DNA from: Pterobdella sp. o SKG-2022
Lineage: Eukaryota > Annelida > Clitellata > Hirudinida > Piscicolidae
NCBI GenBank assembly: GCA_964035795.1
Contig: OZ038324.1
Coordinates: forward strand, 6,913,206 to 6,977,205
Direction: 5' to 3'
Length of the DNA: 64,000 nucleotides
Shown here: positions 32,071-44,591 of the stretch, piece by piece
Layout of the letters: each line of letters begins with the position of its first letter
Position numbering within the stretch: position 1 is the stretch's first letter
Translations under genes and position numbers: made by a program
Notes under the pieces: generated by a model
What the model was told of the DNA's origin: nothing
What the model saw: the letters and a program-made list of their open reading frames with translations, nothing else
Databases searched by the model: none

Positions 32071-33574
32071 TTCCTATAAGATATTAATTTCAAAACAGTG
32101 TATAATAATCCCATCAGTTTTATTGTTTTCAACAGTCAACACTTATTATATTAACGGTTTGAATAGGACTAAATGTTTAAATAATAACATATACATCACT
32201 GTTCATCATATCAAATTAATTATGAGGCATTACGACTATATGAAAAAACAAAATTAACTCAAAGATAAAGACTTATTGAAGCACTGTAAACAGTGATTAG
32301 TTCGTACAGGAAGTCGGCTCTTAGGGGTTTTTGTGTAATTCTAATCTGAAAATATTCTTCAAACCTCATTAAAACACCAAAAAACAACACGTGATGAAGA
32401 ATAATAGTATTTTTTGAGTTTTTCAAATCAACACGCAGGTTTGAAAAAAATAAGAAAAAATATGACAAAAATAAACTTAATTAAATTTAAATGTTTGTAG
32501 CACAAACCAAATATAGATATTAATGAAGAGATGGCTGAAGACCACAAGTTATAGGAGAAGAAGAAAAGGTTATATAGATAAAATTTATGTAGCTTTATAG
32601 ATTTGAATTAAAAAAATATGCGGACATTATGTAAAAAATGAATAAAAGCGAAGCAAAAGTTTATCTGCTAAAAAAATATTTTAGGATATACAGTTTGAAA
32701 TTTACACAACATATGAACTGTTGGGTCTATTAGATGTAGTGCCCGTCAATGGGAGAATACGGGCTGTGTATATACACCTAATAATTCTTCAAGCATTTAT
32801 TGGAAAAGTTATAAAAGTAATAAAATTTTTGAATGAAAAATTTAATTAAAACATTTAAAAAGGGATTATTAATGAAAGAGAATATATTTCAATCTTAGAC
32901 GAACATCAATCATTTAAATAATGAACGATGGAAAATGAAACTTATCATTTGACAATTAAAAAGTTCCAAAAGCTCAAGACCTCATCAAATGAAAGATTGG
33001 CTCAAAAAATTCAAATTTTCAACCATTGGAGATTTTATGGTTTTTTATTCAGTGCCTGAAAACTCTCGTCTGAATTCGCCTATTTTATTGTGAATTATTT
33101 GAACCATAGTTTTAGTTTCATTTTGATCTTCATTGTTACATCATTTTTTAAAATATTGAATTATAAAGAAGAAAATTTGATATAGGCTAAGATTGTAATC
33201 GAATTGGTTGTTGTAATATTGTCAGCGCAATGGAAACTTCTCAAAATCTGATACTTGCTCTGTCATAAAAATCTTTTTCAAGTTTTATAATAATGTTATA
33301 TCTTTGAGATTCATTTGAAACAAGTGTGATAAATGAAGTGAATTACTCAATGAAAATCATTTATAAAACTTTGTTTTGAACATATTTTGTAAAGTAAAAA
33401 TCGAAATACGAAAAAGTCTACATCTGCGAAAATTTTTCAAGCAAAAGAATGTTATTCTGGGAAATTTTTGACTTTGTCATCGTGCTTCCATCTACCCCAC
33501 ACCTAATCTTGTTTTCAATAAACACCTTGTGACCCATTAGTCAGACGCCATGCACCTATCGACAGTATATTGTT
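32071..33574. other. Intergenic, multiplexin upstream / GPCR 3' side
   Basis: About 1.5 kb of AT-rich sequence without a supported ORF. It contains the multiplexin promoter by position. Nothing else was recognised. Confidence 0.5.
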
Positions 33575-35679
33575 TCATCTTGAAAACAATTTCCAGCACT
33601 TTTGACGAAATTTTTTCCTTAAAAGGCAATAAATGATGAAGTTGAAGACAGAGTTGGTGCTGATGATGAGATTGCTAAGGTGGTAGTAGTAGAAGTACGG
33701 CCCCCCACACACATACTCATAACCCACATACGATAGCACCTGTTGGTTTTTACATATTTTTGCTTTGAAATTTATCTACTTAAAAGTATCTCCCGGAGGA
33801 TTTTAAACAATGATTTGAATTTTTCTTATTAAATATGTTTGCAAATTATAACTTGGTTTATATATCCGGGCGTCTGACACACTACAAACACAATTACTAT
33901 GGCCACCATCACCAGAGTGATGTTTGTGTCTTTGTCTTGACTCGATGACGACATCCCCCTAGTTCCTTCATCCACCATTTGTTTCGCTTGTGCTGAACGC
34001 CATTTTTTCTGTTCAATTTGTTTTTTAGTTTTAGATTCCAAAATTTTTAACCTTTTCACGCCATCTTTTTTAGTCGAAACATTAGTTTCATTTGGTACCA
34101 ACTTCATCAACGTTTCTTTCTTATAAATTGAGTTTTTGTTCGGAGTATTGATTGTATTTGAAGTTTCGAAATAAAAATTTTCAACAGAAGCAAACTTTTT
34201 TAAAATATTTTTAGGAACTAATTTTTGGTAATATAAAGACAAGTTTTTTGCTTTTATATCATTTGAAAAATTGTAAATGCTCAGAGAATTAGACGAGTTT
34301 AAACTCTCTTTTATTTCAGTCCCAAGGGATGTTATGTCGGCCAAACTTTTGAAGACGTGATGAGTTTTGGCGTAAGTGTGGTTGAAGGTGACACATGGTT
34401 CTTCATTTGTTAGCAGCGTGAGATGTTTCCATTTATCTTCGGGCAAGTCTCCAAACGCATCAACGCCTATCAAATCCAATAAATCCGTCGTTCGTAGCTC
34501 AACAATTGCTTCAGATTTTTCATCACAAACCCTGAACATCTCCTTATCGAGAGTTTTTGAGGCATGGGATGACGATGGAAACTGGAGGATTTCTGCCGTT
34601 GGTAACTTTTCAAGATGAGTCGAACAACTTCGTATTGGCAGCTCAAACAACTTTTTTTTCAGTTTCTTTTCAGAAGAAATTTTATTTTCACCTGGAATTG
34701 TAATTTTATATTTTAGTTGTTGCAGCTGCATGTTTTTCATTTTTTTTTCTGATCTCAACAGTTCTTTGATCAACAAAACATTGAGGACAAGCAGCAAGCT
34801 CAAAGGACCGAAATAAACAACTAAACAATACGAGTAGGTTTCGTACAGAGCTTGATATGTAGATGACAGTTTCATCTTAGTCACTACTGCTTCCATCCTT
34901 TCATACCACTGTAGTCTATACTCAAAAAATCGAGGAATGGTGTAAATGAAGACAAACACAAACAGACACACAACTTGTATTTTGACTCTTTTTGAAGTGT
35001 TCCAGGTAGATTCTTTGAATGGCAGGCAAATAGCAACATAGCGGTTGAAACTTATAAAAACTTTAATCCATACTGTGTTGAGTTGTGTGTAGTAAACTAG
35101 AGGATATACGAAAATAATTGTTAGTACTTTGGCCGGATGGTCTTCTCGTTCGAAGTAGATAGTTAATGAAGGAATGACTTGGGCGAAGAGGATAAGTAAA
35201 AGAAATGAAGCATCGTTGAGGGCTAGAGTCTGCAACAAGAAACAAGCTACGTGGTGTCGACCATCCAAACGAAGAACTAAAAACGTCAGCAAGTTTCCAA
35301 TGATTCCAAATATGCTGAGACCAGCAAAGATGAACACGTTGACCACAACGATGAAGTGTCTGCAGCGATGCTCATCGGAGGTGTTGAAGGTGGTGGTGGT
35401 GGTGTTGAGATGGGGAGCGTCAAAAGTGTTGAAGAGAAAAAGAGTGGTACTGAGATATGAGGGCGTGGTGTTGAAAGTTGTGGTTGTGTTGAGAAACTCT
35501 AATCGATGTGTCATAGTGGAGTTAAATCTGGATAAAAAAATAAAAATTAAAATAAATGGAAATTGAATTCGTGCATGAAAAGAATAGATTCGAAATGAAG
35601 TCGAAATTCTTTCAACGACTCTGCCGTACATTGCTAAATCTTTTTGAAGATGCACAGATGCGAATCTTATATAGTCCAT
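33575..35679 (-). CDS. Class A peptide-type G protein-coupled receptor, FMRFamide-receptor-like
   Basis: Seven-helix receptor in two exons, 33853-35679 and 33575-33739 (phase 0), 663 residues. The N-terminus has many N-x-T/S sites (about residues 53-100). TM1 is 109-136 with GIIGNLLTFL. TM2 is about 147-170 with LALND. TM3 is about 185-212, ending FNRYVAICLPF, so the DRY motif is NRY. TM4 is about 233-250 and TM5 about 280-305. The third intracellular loop is very long, about 270 residues and Lys/Ser-rich. TM6 ends VFVVCQTPGYINQ, with the intron right after it. TM7 (exon 2) has NSVFNFIIYCLLRKKFRQK in place of NPxxY. The long YPLVYYTQLNTVW stretch before NRY recalls FMRFamide-receptor relatives; the ligand is not known. 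The usual Cys at the start of TM3 is not where expected. Translation may instead begin at Met56 (MTHRLEFLN). Confidence 0.88.
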
Positions 35680-38393
35680 TCAACTGTGAAATTAATTAAC
35701 TCTGCAGCACTTGAATTTTTTATCTTTATTTAAATTTATGCAAACTTAATTTCTTGAAGTTTTTTTTTCGAGCTAAAAACTTCAATCAATATAATCCGAA
35801 CTAACTCATTTTTACGTCAAGTCAATTTAAAACAGCATAAAGGCTGGTTTATCGCATGTAACTGCATAAGTGTGGCATTTAAAAATAGCAGTACTGTTAC
35901 ATTGTCTCCCAACAGGGGTTTGAAAAATTTCATATAAATGTAGGCAGAAAATTTCAAAATTTTTTTTGCTTTTAAAATCGAAAGCTTTTTCATTGAAATG
36001 ACTTCTATGCAAAAAAGCATGAAGAATCGTGGATTTATTTTTTTATATAAAGAAAATTTGAAAAAAAATAATGGAAAGTGTATAAAGTTTAAAATATTTG
36101 TCTTTTGCATGTATCCTTCTCAAACATTCTCGTGCCCTTTATCAGATTATAAAATTCGACAATGCTTCAATCAATGCTTTCTTTAAAGAAATGGAAAAAA
36201 AAACTTAGTTCCAAATATGAATGATTTGAAGCTCTATTGGAGTTTTTGGAGGCGCTAACTTTAGCACAAAACTCGACACAAGAGTTTTAAATTCTTTAGA
36301 AATACCAAAAAAAAGTATGGGTGTAGATATTTCTGAAAAAAAAAGAATACAAATAACCTCATTTAAATTTAATTTAAACATTTAGAAAAAGTTTTTGTTA
36401 AAACATTCTTTCAGAGCGCATGAAATTTTAGTCGAAGCCTTTATTGACATTTAGAATCAGTTGCATAGAATTGGAAGCTTCAATGGAACGATGTGCCTTC
36501 ATGATGTACCTTTTTCAAATATTATAACATGATAAAATTAATTAATTTGTAACAAATATGCAAATTTATCCATAGAAATAGTTATATGTTCTAAAAAATC
36601 ATCAAAATGAGCGTTGTAATTGAATTGGCAATGATTTATACGCACGCAATCAAAACATCTTGCTACCCACAGTGCTGATTCGCTATTTGTTGTTTGCTTG
36701 CAAAACTTTATAGATCAGCATAATATTTATATATCAAAAAGCAAAAAATTTTTGATAAAATTTTGAAGCAATTTTCTCAGATAAAATTTGAAAAATCAAA
36801 TTCTGAATAATTTCAGTTTTTTTCTTTTAAATTTTTTCACTTTCATTTCCACGAATAATAAAATTGAGTTTTGAAGTGTTTATAAATTACTGGGAAAGAA
36901 AAGACTTTTAATATTTCAGATTACTCTGCTTAATAATCTTGAAAATTTCAACGTGTTTTTAAAACTTTTCACTAAATTTCAGGTTTCATTAAAGCAAACT
37001 ATCGTAAAAACTTGAGCACAAAACTATTAAAAGCGGATTGATTGACGACAGTGTTTTTGTGGCGTGAAAATTAAAGATAATTGAGATAAATGCATTAAAT
37101 TAAAGCTAATGCCCCAAATTCAAAGTAATATAATAAAAATGAATACGATTTAAATATAAATTACTTTTGAAAAGCTCCCAAAGTTTATATCAAATAAAAA
37201 TCCAACGAATGAACGGGTCGACAAAACTGCATATGCATCCTTTGGAAATGCGCCTCTCTTTTTATATGCCATATTTACAACTAGGTATAAGCAGAATTAT
37301 TTTATCAAAATTAAACCCAATAGTAAATTTTTTTAGTGGTCTTAAAATGAAGATCAAGAGTTATTTGATTTAAAAGCCAGTGAAATTTCTAAAGAAAGAA
37401 GGTGGTCTCAAAATGGAACAAGTGAGCAGGATGATTTAGTTTGCCTTTGCGTGCTGTAAGTCCTTTCAAACTCATCTCGTTTTGAATAATTCAGCTTTTT
37501 AAAGAAAATATTCATAGGAAAATTTTTCTGAATGTTTTATTTTAAATTTTAGACTCAATAAAAGTTTAGAAAAAAGTGATTGAAAATTATATACTTTGGG
37601 ATCAAAAACACAGCATGCAAACAATATTTAAGCCCACTCTTTATGTGATTTTTCTGTCTCGAAAAAAAAAAATTTTTTTACTCTCAATAATTCGATCCCA
37701 TTTAGGCATGTTAAAAATATCGTCACCCCTAAAGGACATCCAAAGATTAAAATCTCTTAGTTTTGTCCATTAGTGTTTTTTCTCTTACACATTAGCGTTT
37801 CATTTCGTCTGCACATTTTGCCCCAAAGTAGTTATTTTTTTGACACAAAGTTCTACGAGCGTTGGTATGCAGCTCCAAATATGGTCTCTATTATTTTATT
37901 ATTTGCCAAGATCCATTTATTTCATTTAAATTTAAAAATCTTTAAAAAATATTATTAGATAGAATTTATTAAATTTGAGTAATGAATGCCGAATTACTAA
38001 TAATAAATGAGACATGAATTAACGAAAAATATGGCAAAAATAGTGAAGTATACTACAGACAAAATGTGAAAAAAAAATTTAGAAATTATACAGCCTGGAA
38101 ATAAATTAAAATTGAGAAAATTGATAACCATTGACATTTTTCACCGACAACACAACAATCAAACCTTAACGAACAAAATAAAATATTCTATAGATTTTTC
38201 TTCACAGATGTATTCAACATCTTAAAAGATATATTGGAACGTTCATTGAAATCCTAAAAATAGTCTAAAATTACTCCTTTGATGAAAACCAAACAAGTTG
38301 AATAACAATCCCTCCCAAATAAATACCTTGGCACTCCCAATCTTGAAAGCTCACCCGTCTTAAAAATACATTCTCAAACCACCTATATAAACA
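35680..38393. other. Intergenic, GPCR upstream / SLC33A1 3' side
   Basis: About 2.7 kb of AT-rich DNA. Several 60-100 codon frames occur on both strands but have Lys/Ile/Phe/Asn composition and no splice-linked partner, so none is called. No tRNA or repeat array was recognised. Confidence 0.5.
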
Positions 38394-41300
38394 TCATCGT
38401 CTTGATCGGCTTATGGCCCACTCTGCAGGCCTTAAACTCTGCAGCCTCATTATGGGTCCAGAAGCCAAAAATAGCCACACGACCCCTATGGCGGTGCACA
38501 AACACACCAGTACATAGTAGCCATCCAGGTAGGTGCAGATGCCACTTCCGCTACATATCTTTAGGGTGTGGTTTTTAATTTAGTATAATATTCAATACAA
38601 AACAGCATAACGACAGGGTACGTAGTAGTAGCGTTCAAAAGGTTCAAAAAATGTATTCATTATGACACATATTTATGACAACATCAATTTGAAACTGATA
38701 TCATCGTTCATCGCCTTTGAAATCTAATTTTGAGTTAGCACATAAGACATAATATTTAAATACCCTTATAAAATCTACCTAAAACTGATACACATATAGT
38801 TAAATCAAGTAATAAAATGTATAATTTAACAGCACATACAGCGTTGAAGAGACACGAACCATCGGCGTCTAGGCACCCCTTGATTCCCACATTGTCCACC
38901 AGCCACAATGACAGTGTCTGAGGCCAGTTAGAACCTGCAGATATTTAATCTATCACACATCTTTCGAGTTAGATTCAGTGTTTGAAGCGGGTGTGAGGTG
39001 TGAAATATTGCATAAGATTATTTTTTCAGAGACATCGTATGTATGTTTTGTATAGCAATTAAACTTTAAAAACATCAATTGAGAATTCATACATTTATTT
39101 AAAAGAAAAGCTATAATTTTCGATAAGCCTCATCATAAAACATTAGCATGCTAATGCTAAGGTTATATATTAATTTTTTTTAATCAGAATTCTGTTTTAA
39201 TGGTTACACCAGACGTTACATATGGATATCATTATCAGAATTAACTCTAGCATTATAAAGTGAAGAAAAGTTTCCTGATGGTGATAATCAGTATATATCA
39301 AAAACTTAGATTTAAATAAAAATATACAGAACTGATTGATTTTTCTCCTTCACATAGAAAAAAATTATCATCTTAAGCTTCATCACACCATCATCATCGT
39401 CATCATCATTTTACGTCCGTTTCCATGCATTAAATGATCATAAGCTTTTAATCCCATCATTACCCATTCTCAGCCCCACCATTATACACTATCAAGCAAA
39501 CACTTACCCAGATTACTCATTGTGTTGAGTAGGGTCATGTAGGTTCCCCCGATGGATGGGTCACTGATCGAGGCAAAAAACGTCATCATGGGGACATATA
39601 TGCATGCCTTAATCGACTGTGGGAGGAATGGTTGAGAGTGATAATGGTGGTGTGCGACTAAATCACTGTTATTTTTATAGTCTGGTGTGTGTATTGAAGA
39701 TGTGTTACTATTATGAAAGTTCTGTATTATCAACCCACTTTTTATTAGATATAAAAAACTGGAATTTCATCCCACTATTGAAAGGGTTTTGAATATATAT
39801 ATATATATATATATTGAATTATCAAATAAATAATATAATACCACATTTTAATATTTGTCATTTAAATTATTTTATTTTTAAATCAGACAATAATATCTTC
39901 ATTAGGAACCACACAACTGTTTATTGATTGGCTTTTCATAAACGTTACTTACACATCATATAGTAGATGGATAGATAGATACCAAGATTTTAAATCAGGT
40001 TTAATCCCCACTATACTGAAGATGACCAGATTTAAACCATTCAAAAAACAATTTTATATACACCTAATTCAAAACCTCCATCATGTACTTTTATACAACG
40101 TGGTAATCGATTAGCACCTAACAAATGTGCAATAACAACTTCATACTTAATTTTTTGATGAAGCTTTTCATAAGCATTATCAAGTACTCAAAATTTACTG
40201 ATAATGTGAATTATATTCACGAAAATCTTCGGCGATCGATAAACAATTGAGGTGTTTATCACGATGGCTACAATATTATGGTCACTCAGCAGCTTATAAG
40301 AGTTTGTTACCTCATGTATGAGGATGAGAAACAATGAGATGGCATAGAAGGAAGTGGCAAAAGTGGTCTCCCCACTGTTCAAAACCACCTGAGGTGTTTA
40401 TGATTAATGTATCAACAATACCATAGTATATTGATGTGGATGTCTCAGCTAATGGTGTAAACAGCAGCCGGCTATCACCGTCATTATTCATTTCATCATA
40501 ATCATTATCGCTTGTCGTCCTTGTACTTTCATTTTAATGGCTAACTTTTCTAATATAAACTATTTATATTGTGACTGAGAATAAACCATTGGGTAGCTAC
40601 AATGGTAGAGATAATGACTCACCTTAGCGTCAGGTGCCTTCGACACGACCACCATGAAAACCAGGTCCAGCATCAACCTTCAGTGCGGCAGACAATATCA
40701 TTATTATCATTTATTCATTATTATTATTATTATTTGTATTATTATTATTATCGTTTATGGTCTTTACAGTATCACACTATTATTCCTAAATCTCTTCCCT
40801 TAATTTTATTAAGTTTGGATAAAAAATTTTCAAGAAACTTTAAAAACATGAACAACTCTTTTTTTGAAAAATCAAAACAATGATCAATTGCACAATGATC
40901 TTCCACAGACACATACACAAGCAACAAAAAAAGATTACCTGGCAAAGTAAGCGTATAAAAGCAGACTTAGAGGCTTGTTCTGCGAGGTAAAACGGGTGAT
41001 AAGAATGGGGAGAACGATGTTGAGAGGGATGGTGAAAGAGCCCAACATAGCCAGCTTTTCTTTTGGCACTCCTGCGTCCACCAGCTTCAAGCTCGATATG
41101 GCATCTGTCGCCCCAAAAGCTATCTGAAGTGGGTAGGTTGGTGTGGGATTATGATCTGTACATGTAATTAAAATGATAACTCTCAAAATGGTTTTTACCA
41201 CCAGTCTTAAACGAAAAGCTAGAATATAGATAAAACGCATTTAAGTATATTTTCAATTCTATCAAAATTGAAAAAAAATTTTGAAAAATAAAAAAAACAG

Positions 41301-43835
41301 AGACACCATCTACCTTGAGAGTAAGAAGGATGGCGATGAGCTTGAGGACTGAGGGCAGGCATATGATCTTATAAAGAAGGTGGTACGCCTTTGTTATATG
41401 CATCTGCTCCTCGTCCCTTTCCCGACTCTCCCTCTTCATTATCCACACCATGGTGGTGGAGATGAAAAAGACGACGCTGCAGAAGTACAGGTAACCTTGG
41501 GTTTTAATTAACGTCACAAAATTAACAATGTACTACCGTTATTTGTCAATTCGTTTTCGAATATGACCAGAGCAATGTCTAACCCCATAAAGATGGAACT
41601 ATGAGGATTATAAACGATGATGATGAGAAACAAAGAAAAAATATTAATTACTTCTATTGATACTACTAACACTCATACAAACAATAATATATAGCGTTTA
41701 ATAGTTCAGTATGAGCTAATGAGTCACATGATCATTATAAAAATTTACTACAACAGATACAATTTTAGAATAATTAATATTCATGAGATGACTCACTCGA
41801 GAATGTGACCACACCCCCTTTGGCGGGAGAACTTCTGAGGTATGCGTTAGAAAACTCTTCAGACTCTAATGACAAAAACACTAAATTTCCTAAGACGAAA
41901 CCTTTAGGAAAGGTTTAATTATTGATTATATTTATTTTGATTGGACTATTCAAAACTCAAAAATAACAGAAATTGAAAACATAAAAATTAAAATGGTAAA
42001 TACAAATTTATATTGATTATAATAATCACATTACCGATAGTTTGTCCAACAGTGTTGCAGGTTGAAACCCAGTTAGAGAAGGTCCTACAAACATAAAACA
42101 TCACATCAACCAATCACAAATCAGTTCGGCCAGTAAATCTAAATATAGAACAAAACACAAACTTTCCGAGCATGGTGAGTGCCCAGCCATCCACAGCAAT
42201 ATCCTGGGTAGCAGCCAGGAAGTTGATGAAGAAGAAGATTGCGGTGAGGAGGCCCACACTCACATGCTTCTCAGGGTTGTTTCCCATAAAGTTTTCAATG
42301 TGGCTAGAGAGAAAAAACATGCTGAGACCTGATTGGTTGGTGGATACATGCTGGATGAATCATCATCATCATTTCACGTTTGTTTCTATGCAAGCATGGA
42401 TGTTAATGGGCAGTGGATGAGTGAAGTTCGCATAGTTGGTGGTGTGTGGTGAGTAAGTAAACTGAAGCTGTGTGATTATAATCTAAACTAAAATGATGTA
42501 CAAGAATGAAGCAGATATAATAGTATCAGTACGAGAAAGAATTAGAAGTTCATGTGTATTGGAAATGTTGTAAACATATCTTGCTTAGACAATCCTTACA
42601 TAAAAACATTAATTATATATTGATTGAACTATGTCAAGACATATGCGGTCTGAATAATGTTGATCCAGTCTATAGTAGAAAATTGTAACAAACAGCTGTC
42701 TATCACATTGTCTGGTGTATAGACAGAAGTGTAAGCAATCAAGAATTAGCCAGTCATGAAATATTACTTTGTGATAAATGTTTTTAAAATCATTTCAATA
42801 ATAATTTCTAAAAAGCTGCAAGTTATATTTGAACCATAATTAAACTATAATAATCTCAAGTCAAAAACTAAAAATAAACAAGAGAAAAGACTAACCAATA
42901 AAATATTGTGTAGGAATGAGCCATGACTTTCTTCGACCCATAGAATTGTGATATATGGAATCTACTAATGGTGCCCAGAAAAGCTTGAGGGAAAATGGCA
43001 AGTAGATGAGGCTGAACAAAGCCTGATCCTTGTATGAGACCTGTGTGTATGATATCTTATATGTACATATATTTCATCATCATCCTCATTACAGCTCAAC
43101 ATTATTTTTATTTCCATAAGCCATATATATATAGATATTTATATACATATGTCTTCATGTTTGTTTGCATTCTGTGTGTCTGTGTAACTACTTGTATGGA
43201 TGTTCATGTGAGATCTTGTGATGTGGAAATATTATAACTATTCCTTTAAAATTTGGAATTTTTGTAGATTGAGTGACATCTTTTGGGTAAATGTTAGGTG
43301 CTTGATGTGCAACGAATGATTAATATTTTGCAGATCATATTTTGTATACAGACTTATGGGTGTATGCAGACTTGTTTAGTTATATAAGAAACCTAGATAC
43401 ATGTAAGGTATCATTAACCTTTAAGTAATAACTTATATTACATAACAGTTCAACAATTTATTCCAAAATTGAGTCATTCAAATATTTTTATTTGAATTTT
43501 ATTTTCATAAAGTATAAATTCTATTGTTCAACAATAAATAAAATGTTATAATATAAAAATTCAATAACTTAGTATTTTATTATATTTTTCAACTAAATAA
43601 TGAGTCACAATCAATTAAAATGTTTCTAGAAGCCCCTCAAATAACTAAGCATTCCAGCCACCCCACAAACTTTCCTTGCTTGCAGAAGATAGGGCAGTGA
43701 TGCTCCTAAACCTAATGGAACTCCTTGGAGAATGTACAAGAAAATAAGAAGAAAGATTTTTGAGGTTGGAGTTTGAAACATGTCAAAAGGCTGCCAAACT
43801 GTTTGTGTGTCTTTATCTTTGGAGAAAAAAAGCAT
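38394..43835 (-). CDS. SLC33A1: Acetyl-CoA transporter of the ER membrane
   Basis: Multi-pass transporter that moves acetyl-CoA into the ER lumen for protein and ganglioside acetylation. Twelve exons join in phase to 511 residues (human 549): 43671-43835, 42896-43040, 42163-42328, 42035-42084, 41798-41901, 41314-41532, 40939-41123, 40623-40677, 40311-40388, 39508-39616, 38840-38934 and 38394-38558 (TGA). Family blocks in order: FLYILQGVPLGLGASLPYLL, DQALFSLIYLPFSLKLFWAP then GRRKSWLIPTQY, FLAATQDIAVDGWALTML, STCNTVGQTIGFVLGN, ATDAISSLKLVDAGVPKEKL, and SDPSIGGTYMTLLNTMSNLG then SNWPQTLSLWLVD. The N-terminal cytosolic tail is about 50 residues shorter than in human. It is divergent from BBS9. 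Confidence 0.96.
39389..39432 (+). repeat. Copy of dispersed CAT/TTTACGTCCG repeat
   Basis: CAT-rich tract followed by TTTTACGTCCGTTTCCATGC. It lies in an SLC33A1 intron. Confidence 0.55.
39792..39814 (+). repeat. (TA)n microsatellite
   Basis: About 22 bp of TA in an SLC33A1 intron. Confidence 0.8.
42359..42402 (+). repeat. Copy of dispersed CAT/GCAAGCATGG repeat
   Basis: CATCATCATCATTTCACGTT, then TTTCTATGCAAGCATGGATG. It lies in an SLC33A1 intron. Confidence 0.6.
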
Positions 43836-44591
43836 GTTGTTATAAAAGTTTGAGGTGAAAACTTATGATTGTTATGAAAAAACTGTACATTTATTAGACG
43901 ATTTTTTTCTTATGTTGTTTTGGTTTTCATTTTTTTCTTCCTCGCTTTCGAATGGACCTAGATTGAGTTGACTTTTATTATTACTGTGTTTAAACATCAA
44001 ACCATTAAATAGCACCTTTTTTAGTTATCAAAAAGCTTTTGTCATCAACAGTTGTTTCCATTAAAACTGGAAATTTTATATTTAAGAATGATTTTGATAT
44101 ATTTATAATATATCAGGCTTTTTATTTCAATAAAATTTCTGTAAAACTATAAACATGTGTTATACCAAAAGCCGATTTTCTATGACTTTTTAAATATGCT
44201 AATAAAATTTTGTGAATACCTTTCTGATCATATTTATTTTTAGTTCTGTAACTCATTATATTCAATTTTTTTAAATTCACAATCAATATGACTATTAAAA
44301 ACTCATAATCAAAATAAATGAAGATTAAAAATAACCAATCATCAAAACACACGAAAAACTCTGTTAGTGATGAGCTTTACATAATTTGAAATATCTTTAT
44401 AAAAATTTATATTAAAAAAATCCACATTTGAATAAAACAAAAAAATGTCAAATTGTTAAATTTATAGATGATGAAAATAACAAATGAAACTTGAAATAGT
44501 TTTTAACAATGTTTATAAAAAAAATAAATTTTTATGAAGAGTCTATAGCAACGGCGTCGAATGCACATTTCAACACTAAGTTTTTTCCAAA
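43836..44591. promoter_or_regulatory. Shared divergent upstream region of SLC33A1 and BBS9
   Basis: 756 bp between opposed start codons, AT-rich. No known site was readable. It must contain both promoters; whether they share elements is inference. Confidence 0.45.

Noticed and set aside
34376..35566. Plus-strand frames opposite the GPCR
   Set aside because: They are antisense shadows of the receptor gene with no motif.
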